Positions 10,801 to 20,300 of a DNA stretch of 64,000 nt are shown here, piece after piece. Source of the DNA: Apostichopus japonicus (Eukaryota > Echinodermata > Holothuroidea > Aspidochirotida > Stichopodidae); assembly GCF_037975245.1 (NCBI RefSeq), contig NC_092579.1, positions 29,349,666 to 29,413,665 of the forward strand, written 5' to 3'. A program made the position numbers and the translations under genes. The notes beneath the pieces are model-generated. The model was not told the DNA's origin. It did no database searches and saw only the letters and a program-made list of their open reading frames with translations. The stretch's first letter is position 1, and every line of letters starts with the position of its first letter.

Positions 10801-13677
10801 GGGGGGGGAGAATAATTATGGTTTCAATAATAATGTATATTTTTATTTTCATACAGACATACGGTACTTCATATAAGGGTATACCCAATAAAATTATTTC
10901 CTATTTGGAATTGGAAATTTTTCAGATTTTGTTGTTGTTGAAACTTTATATGTAAAGAAAAACACTATAGATTGTTAAGGTTTCCGTTACGTTTAACGTC
11001 CTATGTCACTAAGGATGAATTAAGTATGACGAACAGCTTTATTAACAGCTAAAGGGAGTAATCACTAATGTTGAACTTCCACCTTGTAAATAGAGTTTTA
11101 TAACGTCCATAATGAAAAGCAGTGTTTGTTACGAAACTTTGTATAAATTTTAACACTCCCCCTCCCCCCCCTTTTTCTTTCGTTTTTCTTTCCCTTAGCG
11201 TGGGCGGTGATGAAACCTTATCTTCCAGTCTTCATGTATGAGATCGGTCTGAATACTGTACAGATCGGTTTCTTACGATCTCTAGAGCCGGTAACCGTCT
11301 TCACATCAAGTCCAATCTGGGGAACCGTAGCTGATAAGTTTAGCGTACACAAACCCTTAATGGTGTTATGCCTGGTCGGATCTGCCATCAGCTTCCCTCT
11401 ACTACTCTTCGTACCGCCGGTACCTGAATCAAACTCAATGACAGATGAATACCCCGATGGGGTACAACCAGAGGTTTACTCGAACATAACCAGCACAGAC
11501 CGATTGGACCAAAAAGGGAACCTTTCTTTCATAATGGACGATGGAAATGTCACCTCTCAACAAAGGATAGTAGATACAAGCGTCTTTTCGCAAACTTCTT
11601 TGCTGACCTTTCTTCTGGTTGCACTAGTGACAACAACTGACAATATCTTTCATTCTGGATTCTATTGCTTGTTAGAAGCAACTACGGTGGACTTATGTAA
11701 ACTGTACCCGAAGCAATGCTTCGGCAGACAACGATCACTGGGTACTCTAGCAGTCGTAGTAGTATCACCTCTAGTCGGAATTGTAATTGACTCGTATCAG
11801 ACTCATGACTTTCAAGTCGACTTATACTTTCTTCAAAGTGTATTCACTCCTTCGTTCATCCTCTACACTGTAATTTTAGTAATCGCTTTATTCCCAGTAG
11901 TGCAAATAGAGATTGCAAACACAGCTATAATGCCAACGACCTCTTTTTCCCATGAGGTAATCACTCTGTTTAGTGATCACCACGTGACTATGACGTTTCT
12001 CGTAGCAACTGTTGCTGGGGTCTGCAAAGGTATCAACGCGGCATATTTGTTTCTGTATCTTGAAGAGTTAAACGCATCTAAATTTCTTATGAGCTTGACT
12101 TTAGTAGCCACGTGCCTGCCGGAAACAGTTTTCCTCATCTATTCTGGGAGATTGATACGCTGTTTGGGCTATGAGGGCGTCTTTTGTTTGGGTTTGGTCG
12201 CTTATATTCTTCGTTTCCTAGGTTACACACTTGTCACAAACCCATGGATGATCTTACCATTGGAGACGTTGCATGGAATATGTTACGGACTTCTTTGGCC
12301 AAATTGTACCGAATATGCCAATCATGTCGCTCCGACAGGAATGTCGGCCACACTACAAGCAATTATGACCGCTCTGAAAGCAGGCATTGGTGAGTAAAAA
12401 AGCAAGCAAATAAACAAACAAACATCAAAGGAACAAACACAAACATGATTTCAGCAGGAAGAGCAAGTCGTCGGCGGATACCTCCATATCACGCATACGT
12501 CTGCGCAAGCTCTATTGCTTTCTCGCGCATGCGTGCACAACGTCATGGTACTTATAGAGATGGCGCTCTTTCTAAATAGCAACACTATATGCATGCATCA
12601 TTTTTATCGTGCGTATTATGTATATATCATCAAGGGCGTAGGAACCGGGGGGTGGGGGGCGCCAGCCCCCCCCCCAGTGAAAAATGTGGAGGGGCGGAAG
12701 TATCATTCCGCCCCCCCCCCCCGCTTCGCAAGTCAGAAAACCCCTTTTTCATTTCCAAATGAGAAAAAAAATCTCATTTGGACCACCAAATTGCATCTAA
12801 GGCCAGGTGAAAATACAAAATTAAGTTTACAAAATGGAGTGGGTGTTGAAGTGTGCTATATTGCACCAAATTGCATCTGAGGCCACCTGGAAATGCAAAA
12901 AATTCCAAAAGGGAGGGGGACACCCCCTCCCCTTAGACCCCTCCCCCAGGCCGGCCATCAGTTTTCAGCCCCCCCCCCCACTCAAAAGTACCTTCCTACG
13001 CCACTGTATATCATCGTTATACTTCCTATATCTGCTTGCAGTAAAATGAAGTCTCTGTTAGGTTACTGTCGATATCGAAGGTTAAAGGTGGTTGCCATGT
13101 GCTATGGCCTAAATAATACAAGAAGTTGATACATTGCCAACATAGCCATGACGTCACAATGTTCATTATACGGTGTATCAGTAAAATTCAGTGTGCTTTG
13201 GAACCGTTCTGCAGTCTACCGTAGACTCGTGCATGATTCGAAGCTACCCAGAAATATATTCTGTGCACTGCAGGGCTTGCACAATACAAAAGGCGTCCTC
13301 AAATTCTATAGTGTAAAGATGCTATACGCCAAGTCTTTTCTATTTGAAGTTATAAATAGGTTTTCTCATAAATTTTATACTTCATTTGGCTTAGATTACT
13401 TAGATTCGAGTTTTTCTAAGCAATGTTTAGTTATCAGCTTCTTTTCTGTTTATCTCACAATTTTGTTTTCATTTTATTTTCTTTCTCATCAATACTAGGA
13501 GAAACCATTGGGATCGTCGCTGGTGGATTTATCTTCTACATCTACGGAGCGAGACATTTGTTTAGGTTAACAGCTCTGCTAGCTCTGTTAGCATTGTGTA
13601 TTTATTGTGTTGATATCTGGATATACCACAGGCAGAAGAGACACGTTACCAATAGCAAAGAAGCAATGCAGAATTAG
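7779..13677 (+). CDS. MFSD6: MFSD6-type major facilitator superfamily transporter, four coding exons, complete
   Basis: Coding exons are 7779-7824, 9724-9810, 11199-12389 and 13499-13677, 1503 nt in all, giving 500 residues plus TAG. Phases agree at each join (one base carried over every time). The first segment NRALLPVKLTYLLGLS followed by YLPVFMYEIGL, then IWGTVADKF, and the later FGRQRSLGTL match the MFSD6 family order: TM1, the loop motif between TM2 and TM3, and the GRQR motif. Residues about 118-178 form a hydrophilic loop with sequons at N140, N152 and N161, probably outside the cell or in a lumen. The rest is hydrophobic, in keeping with about 12 membrane spans. Vertebrate MFSD6 is longer (about 790 residues) because of extended loops and tail; this one is compact. 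The substrate is unknown. Family assignment is strong; one-to-one orthology versus MFSD6L is not decided. Confidence 0.87.
7825..9723 (+). other. MFSD6-like intron 1
   Basis: Starts GTAAAT and ends TTTTAATACAG. Nearly 60 percent is the 159-bp tandem array (8405-9530). The remainder shows no features. Confidence 0.7.
8405..9530. repeat. 159-bp tandem array, about 7 copies
   Basis: The motif GGTTGATTGATGTAGTTTCT recurs at 8542, 8701, 8860, 9019 and 9178 at exactly 159-base spacing, then in diverged copies at 9332 and 9472 (154 and 140 bases). The central copies are almost identical and the outer ones are diverged, as expected from unequal exchange or slippage. It produces a spurious reverse-strand frame at 8424-8768. 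Confidence 0.93.
9724..9810 (+). CDS. MFSD6: MFSD6-like coding exon 2
   Basis: Residues 16-45, ending in NRALLPVKLTYLLGLS, the first part of membrane span 1. The acceptor TTTTAATACAG has a pyrimidine-rich lead-in and the donor is CTG|GTGAGT. 87 nt, phase 1 in and phase 1 out. Confidence 0.82.
9811..11198 (+). other. MFSD6-like intron 2
   Basis: Ends in a long pyrimidine tract and CCCTTAG. A G-run lies at 10797-10810. No other feature was recognised. Confidence 0.7.
11199..12389 (+). CDS. MFSD6: MFSD6-like coding exon 3 (main exon)
   Basis: Residues 45-442: the rest of TM1 (AWAVMKPYLPVFMYEIGL), the loop motif IWGTVADKF, a glycosylatable loop, the FGRQRSLGTL motif (about 219-228) and most of the C-terminal half including YGLLWPNCTEYANHVAP. 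Acceptor CCCTTAG|CG, donor ATTG|GTGAGT. 1191 nt, open throughout. Reading past the donor hits a stop at once, which supports the splice. Confidence 0.9.
12390..13498 (+). other. MFSD6-like intron 3
   Basis: Carries a complete hAT MITE (12631-13006). The remainder, including 13130-13490, is AT-rich with no recognised feature and ends in a long T/C-rich tract and AATACTAG. Confidence 0.7.
12631..13006. mobile_element. 376-bp hAT MITE with perfect 8-bp target duplication
   Basis: The left end is CAAGGGCGTAGGAACCGGGG and the right end, reverse-complemented, is CAGTGGCGTAGGAAGGTACT. Both flanks are TATATCAT (12623-12630 and 13007-13014). Poly-G and poly-C tracts lie just inside the ends, as in the 4.6-6.2 kb elements. 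It contains an internal partial repeat (GCACCAAATTGCATCTGAGG resembling an earlier segment). It has no transposase, so any mobility would depend on an enzyme encoded elsewhere. Confidence 0.85.
13499..13677 (+). CDS. MFSD6: MFSD6-like coding exon 4 (stop codon exon)
   Basis: Residues 442-500, ending TAG. Encodes GETIGIVAGGFIFYIYGARH, then a Leu-rich last span (LFRLTALLALLALCIYCVDIW) and a short basic cytosolic tail. Acceptor AATACTAG|GA, phase 1. Confidence 0.88.
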
Positions 13678-14736
13678 ATGTTCGCAGTCAGAGAAGCTGC
13701 ATTTTACGATTACCATCTGAGTACGACCCAATGATATGTATAGTTTATGGACATATTAAACTTGACATGACACGTACAACCGAATCATTGTTTAATGTCG
13801 TCCCGGGACGATTTGCCAACATCCGAGCTCTGCGGGTGTCACGGTGAGAATAATTGAACACAAGGATTACTTAATTAAAAAGTTGGTTGCCTTTCGGCAA
13901 AAGATTCCACCTCACCTCACCAGATTCATCAAAGTTATGTACACAATGTTTTCTCCGCGCTGTGTCATAATTATGTCCATTTTCTATTCTTTAAAACAAA
14001 AGAGAAATGCTGCTAACGTTTGCCGGTCAAGCTATGAATATTATGTACATAATGATTCCATATTCGTTAAAGCATTTTTTGAGGATAATTTGGTGCATTT
14101 AATTTAAACTAATGCATTGACCATTGATAATATAAATATTATGTCCATGTGGGGAGGGGCGAGGGGGGGGGTATGACATAGTCGGATAACATGACTGAAT
14201 CTTACGTGATAATCTCTCAAGATTGATTTCATTTTTCGTTGCAGTAATTTACTCATCGTTTTATCAAACCGTCCGAGAACGCTTAGTTTTATTTTAGCTT
14301 AGCTATAAAGTTTCAGTATATACGGTACCTCCCAGTAATGTCTCAAATTAAATATTTGTGCAATTGTATTCCAATTGGTGGCTGTCACATCCATTGCCAA
14401 ACGAAGATATTGATAACGTTTAAAATCAGTGTGTCTATATATGTCATGAGTACTTGTCGCATTTATAGGCCTATACACGGACGATGCTTTTCTCAAAGTA
14501 GTTTAGGCTCAGCCTATATACTTTTTACTATGTCAGATTTCTCAATGGTGTATGTGTTGCACCAGGATGCATATAACAGTCAATAGCGTAGAAGTAGCCT
14601 AGTACATTCCTGATACGATAAGTGTTGCAAATGTGGTATACTGGTAATTCATTTGTCATGTATTCATTGACTCCTTTAATTTATGATTTAATATTTATAT
14701 ATTGTCTCAGGTATAATATGTTACATTTATCGAGAA

Positions 14737-14742
14737 AATAAA
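14737..14742 (+). terminator. Candidate poly(A) signal AATAAA for the MFSD6-like transcript
   Basis: First good AATAAA seen after the stop codon, about 1.06 kb downstream. It is followed within about 40 bases by a TG/T-rich stretch (GTGTGCTCTGTTTTTTTG), as expected of a downstream element. A second AATAAA lies near 14854. Not proven by any transcript. Confidence 0.4.
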
Positions 14743-15002
14743 AATGTTGTTGGATCATGGATGTCATAGAAGACAGTGTGCTCTGTTTTTTTGTTTTTCG
14801 TAAAAAAAAAATTGTAATGGATTTCTTTTGATAAGCGTATCAATTAGTCTGAAATAAACCAGCGAGAGCAGGCATTATTTAAATGGTAATTACGTTTGAA
14901 GATTTTTGTCTTTCAAATCTCACAGAAAGACTTACAAGTTCCCTTGTTTATATCGTCAGTTAACCCACTCTTCAACCCCTCACCTCACCTATACAATTCG
15001 GT

Positions 15003-15543
15003 CAGAAGCGTAACAAAACGCCCTTTTTTATGAGGGCCAATGCTTTTATGGAAACTGCAGGTAGAAACTATTTTCTACATAAAAAAACTGACTGTTTTTG
15101 AGAGGGCCTGACAAATATGTAGAAGGCGCTAGCCCTCGTCATACCCCCACGGTAAGGGGCGTTGCTAAACGTCTTTTTAGGGGGAGTCAGTGCATTTTAG
15201 ATTGGCAGACAGAACCTGTTTTCCGTAAAAAAAAAATATGACTGTAGTATGAGAGGGTGGGTGGGGGGGGGGGTGGGGGCAGACAACTATTTGGAAGGAG
15301 CTAGCCCACCCATCCCCGTGTTTACACCATCATTAAATACCCCTCCTCAACCCCAAACCCACCTATGTATTTCCATCCTTATGCAGGATGTTTCCTTGAG
15401 ACACGAAGTCATTGGGTAGCTAAACCCCAATTTAAAAAAGTGCATTTCGTTCCCCCAAAAAAGATTATTATTAAGGTGGTTAGACAGATATTTGGAAGAG
15501 GTTCCAGCCCTCATTCCTTCTCCTCTCGGTGATTACGCTACTG
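15003..15543. mobile_element. Possible degenerate hAT-like MITE or repeat cluster
   Basis: The left edge CAGAAGCGTAACAAAA and the reverse-complemented right edge CAGTAGCGTAATCACC are partly inverted. Inside are two to three diverged copies of a block with GGAGCTAGCCC or GGCGCTAGCCC and poly-G tracts. The flanking 8-mers differ (AATTCGGT and CACGCAGC), so there is no target duplication to confirm it. Confidence 0.3.
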
Positions 15544-15960
15544 CACGCAGCACATTATGATTTACATCCCTTTTAATTAATCCTTGACGAAAAGCATAAA
15601 AGTACTCCCATCTTTGAGATTATTTCGAAGATTCAACGAAAGAGCTAAATTACCTATGCACAAGTTGTGTGAATGATATTACATGGCATCCGTAGTGACA
15701 TCGTTTTCTGTGCCAAATTTGGTTTTTAATAATGTCTTTAATATGCTTTCCAAACTTATCTTTTGAACTGATTGTGATAATGACAACATCTAAGGACTTT
15801 TTAGCCATTATTTGGTATCCAGTTGAATATTCTCGCAGAGATATTAATGGATGAATTTTGCGTACGTTTTCACGGTAGGCCCCTCTGTTCAAGGTCAACG
15901 GATGACTATAACATTAGGTCCAAAATATTCGGATTTGGGTCTCTGATCTCAGGGCTCACA

Positions 15961-16013
15961 CAGTGCTACGTATCTAAATCAGCGCTACGTATCTAAATCA
16001 GCGCTACGTATCT
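15961..16013. repeat. 19-bp tandem repeat, about 2.8 copies
   Basis: CAGCGCTACGTATCTAAAT is repeated head to tail. The first copy has CAGTGC and the last ends after GTATCTA. Short and probably neutral. Confidence 0.9.
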
Positions 16014-17263
16014 ATGGAGTCTCCTAAAGGTCATCATATTTATCAACTTTCTATAGGATTGACATATATATATTTGAGATAGTATTCATACTCTCTACCT
16101 GAAATATGTATACCGCTCTGAAAAAACATGTCACAGTTCGACGTTTAGAACACAGAAGAGGGGAGTTAAATGTCATGTTCAGTAACCGAAAGGCTGTTTC
16201 GCGTTCCAAACTTTGCTTTATTCCGAAACAGCGCGCTCATTTAATTCGGGACTTCCCAATCGTAGTCTGCCTGTCCACACAGATCATCGAAACAAGAAAG
16301 AACCCAGCAATCGTTTATTGCAAGTACTATCTCGTAAGTATAATCGTTGTATTCAACTACTGACTGGCTAAAAGGAGGGTCACCGCTAAGCCAATAAGAA
16401 TTGAAAATAAAAGCTCTCCCTGTGGAATCTTTGTTCGTCAAGTTCGAGATAACAGCTAATAACGTAACTATTTACAGAGCCCAATGCAGGCACACCGTGT
16501 GTAACTTTTTAGCCTAGGCCTACGTTTGCAGCGGAAGGTTGACAGTAATATTTGGTTATGTATGATAGGCTAGTTGGGTTCAAGTATGACGTATTTAAGA
16601 CTTTCAATTGATCTCAATTGATGTCTCATATTCTAATTCCATATCGAGCCTTGAAGTGTATGCACCTCTCTCGTTACATTTTACATATTAAGGAAAGTTT
16701 GTTAAAGAAACTCTGGGCAATTTCTGTACGGTAGCTTGCTAAATACTAGTACGGTATAGTATTAGTATTATGGTTACAATTCTAACTAAGTATTGTGTCA
16801 TAGTTTACTTCTAAAAAGTTGAATACGTCATTAGTTTAAGTGGATGACAATAAATGAGTTTAAGAATACTACCCATGCTTAATACAAATGTACATGGTTA
16901 GCGATTCACTTATTATTTCCCAGCTGACTTCATATTGGTTGAGACATGAACCTTGGATATGCCTTTATTGCTTTGACAATATTAAATAACTTAAACTATG
17001 TTGCTGGCAGCCCATTTTGTCTTAGCCATTTTATGAACAAAGGCGTCCCCTGTTTAGTCAACATTCATGATGAAATAATTGAAGGTGGAAATAGCAAGAG
17101 TGTAAATTTTGAAAAGGTTATCTGAAAATTCATATATTTATAGGTAAGCACCTAATCACTGCCTTGGAACCACGCATCGATGTTCAACAAAAACTAGCAA
17201 GGTGGAAATGCAATAGCACCTTACCTCACATTCAGCAAGGCCCTCAATTGTGATTTCAGCCGG

Positions 17264-17304
17264 ATGTGCATCAGTGACTTACAAAATGGAAGTTACCAGA
17301 CATA
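17264..17304 (+). promoter_or_regulatory. Upstream open reading frame overlapping the PARN start codon
   Basis: ATG at 17264 opens a 13-codon frame ([13 protein letters not shown]) that runs through the PARN ATG in another frame. It ends exactly at the exon 1/exon 2 junction: unspliced it ends TAG, spliced it ends TAA, so the stop survives splicing. If the transcript includes 17264, ribosomes would meet this start first. The transcript start is unknown. An acceptor-like GATTTCAG ending at 17259 suggests that an exon could begin right before it. Confidence 0.45.
17286..17304 (+). CDS. PARN: PARN exon 1 (start codon)
   Basis: Encodes MEVTRH plus the first base of Asn7, with donor A|GTAAGT. Spliced to exon 2 it reads HNFK, paralleling the vertebrate N-terminus (ME..RSNFK). 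The start context AAAATGG is strong. Only 19 coding bases, so gene finders are likely to miss it. Confidence 0.9.
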
Positions 17305-20300
17305 GTAAGTACAGAAACCAACTTGTCTCTTGGCATACATATTGTATTCTGTTCCCGTCAGATATAGTATCACTTTTAAGAACTGATCTGTCGTAGCCAG
17401 ATGTACATATAATATCAGTTCAAGACTTTTACATTTGGAACACAAAAATAATCCACTCTGACCTGTGGAATGAATAGCTCATTAATGCAATGTCTTGGGG
17501 ATAAGGTTTGTCACCCCACCTTAAGCTTGCACGGTTTCGCGAAAACTTACAACCGGTTTTTCTCTAGCAAAAAACCGAATCTGGCTCAAAAACCGGTTTT
17601 TTTCCCCCTCCCGAATTGCATTGAAAACATCCAAATCTCGATCGCTAAGATGCGTATTTTTGAAGCTTTACCAACAGCGTGTTCAAGTATGTTCGTTCGC
17701 AGTAAATTGTTAAAAATAAGAAGAATAAATTCAAGAAATGTTACTGCCTTCTGACTCTCATTTTATAACCTATGTTAACTAAACTGAAGTAAATATGTCG
17801 AAAAGAAATAGGTTAGTAAAAAATTTACTTAAAGTTTTAACATCACGTACACCTATCGTTTGTCTTGTGTTTACTGTACTTCACGAAGTTCAAATTCGTG
17901 TTCAGAAAAAAAATATCACGTTCATGTTAAATGTTATATTATATGTTCTAGCCATGTTCGCGGGTGGTATCTTGGCGGTAAAATAAATTTCTCTTCAAGG
18001 AGTGAAGAGAATTTACCGTCTACACTTTCAAGTACAAGTTGAAAAATATCCCTGGCAAAAGCGGGGATTAGGTCGGCAAAGAATATAAATTGTTAACGTT
18101 TAAGTTGGAAACATGTGTTCTTCAACGCAAACGAAAACCAACTGAGAGACGCCTTGTCTGATAACTGATAAGAAGAAATGTTTAAAGGAAACTTACAAAG
18201 AAAATAAAATCTATTAGCGTACAAAGGAGAATTGTCCCAACAGCAACATCTGTAATTTCCAGCCATGTATGCAACATTGTTACTCCTTTAATATTCCTTG
18301 ACTCAAGCCTGACGCCAGGTGTGTCTTGTGAATAATGGACTGTGATTGTTCTAATGTTACTTGTTGCATCTTAGTTGTTAAACTCAGAGCCCCCCCCCGT
18401 GATTGTTCTAAAGTTACTTGTTGCATCTTAGTTGTTAAACTCAGAGCCCCCCCCGTGATTGTTCATTGTTCTAATATTACTTGTTGCATCTTAGTTGTTA
18501 AACTCCCAGAGCCTCCCCCCCCCCCTCCTTCGACTGTACATGTCGTGTGGTATTGTGGATTGCGCAATGTACCTTTCAAGTTTTAACGTTCATTTTTTGA
18601 ACACGAACTGTGATCAATGTGTTTGAAAAGATTTTCTCCATATCCTCTACTATTAAATTGAAGTTAAATAATAAGAAGAACACAAAGAGGACAAACACGG
18701 ATATAATTTATTTTGAACTGCATCTCGTCATTTGAGTGTGTACTTCTCACAACTACTAACGTTGGCAACCAAGGTCAGTTCAATACTACAAGGTACCTAA
18801 CTGATGCACGCATATAAGGGCTGCATAGCCTAATGTTAGGCCTAGCTATCCACCCTCAAGCACTGGTTATGGCGTGTGCCGATCGTAGCTGACAATGTCG
18901 TCTTTCAGAAAAGCTTTCTCTTGTTGCAATTTACTTTCATATTGCAAAAAGAACTGTAAATAGGAGAAACCAAAGTCAACAAACTTGGTTTTTTCCAGTA
19001 TTTGAAATTCACATTTCGGTTTTTCCGGTTTTTTCGGTTTTTCGGTTTTCTTAAAATAAAAAATAGTACCGAAATTCGGTTGGAAAAAACCGGTTTCGGT
19101 ACTAAAACCGGTTTACCGTGCAAGCCTACCCCACCTCCCCCCCCCCCAAAAAAAATGGGTTGATAAAATGTACGATCTTTGTTTGAAAGATCACAGGAAG
19201 TCCTGTGCTATTCCAAGTGAGTAGTGAAGTGCTTTAGGTTGATAGTGATTCCTATTCTACCATTTTCCCTAAGGGACCCGTGCCATTTAGAAGCTGGATA
19301 ATAAGGCTACTGAGCCTCGCATAAATTGTATTATCAGGGATCATGCACCCCCCCCCCTAACGCTAGCCCTAACCCTCTCAAGAAAAAGTGATCTGTAGTT
19401 GGATTTGTTTTTGAATTGAACTGTGTTTAGAGTTTAGTTATCTAAAGTTATTGAATTATAATAAATTGAGTCATCAGTTTTTGAACCCCATTGGCCCCTC
19501 AAGATTCAAACCAAAATATGACATAAAAATGTATGTACAATAGCCTAGTTGCTATGGGAACCAATATATGAAAATGTTGGTGGCCCAGAGTAGGCTGATA
19601 TGATGGAAGATTTTTCTTCCAGATTTCAATATATTCCATACTTTTTGAACGAAATGTAATATTTTCACTCCTCTGAAGTAACATTTTGCCTTCGTAATTC
19701 CTGGTATTTCTTGTGGTCAGATACAGTTTGTATATTGTGGATTGGGAGACATGCAATCTACATTTTCTAGAATCTCTGCTAATTTTTTGTTAATTTATGC
19801 TCATAGATTTCAAGGAAGGATGCCAACTTCTCTCTCAAGCTCTAGAGAATGCATCGTTCGTAGCCATCGATGGAGAATTCACTGGTCTACACGGTATCCA
19901 CAAACCGAATCAATTTGACTCTCTCGAGGAGCGATATCAAAAGCTGAGAACGGTATAAATGAGAGTTCTAAATCAGTCTAGCACTCACTAGAAGGTTTAA
20001 GCAACAGAGCAGAAAAATACCGTAACCTTTTATTATCGAGATGGTTAAAGATGAACAGCCCTCCCTAAACAGCTCTCGAAGATGTTTGGTAGTATCTCAG
20101 ATTAAAAGATTGTCAGGGGGGCTGCCTTGTTTGGAAGTCATGCAAGTTGTAACCATCTCTATCATATGTTAATCATGATATTCCTTTCAGGGGATGGAAG
20201 GGGGGGGGGAGTGTTGGTGGAAGGGAGTAACTTCATTCTATGTATCCCTCTATTGTGTACAGTGTATTCTAACTTATATCATAATTGTAAACAGAAAGAA

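Larger units (their letters stand above)
13678..17285. other. 3' UTR of the MFSD6-like gene and intergenic DNA before PARN
   Basis: Contains a candidate poly(A) signal (14737), a possible degenerate hAT-like element (15003-15543), and a 19-bp repeat (15961-16013). The promoter of PARN must lie in the right part but no core element is clear. No further gene was seen. Confidence 0.5.
17305..19806 (+). other. PARN intron 1
   Basis: Two-thirds is a hAT-type element (17522-19128). The remainder (19137-19806) contains poly-C tracts at 19138 and 19349 and otherwise unassigned AT-rich sequence. Confidence 0.8.
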
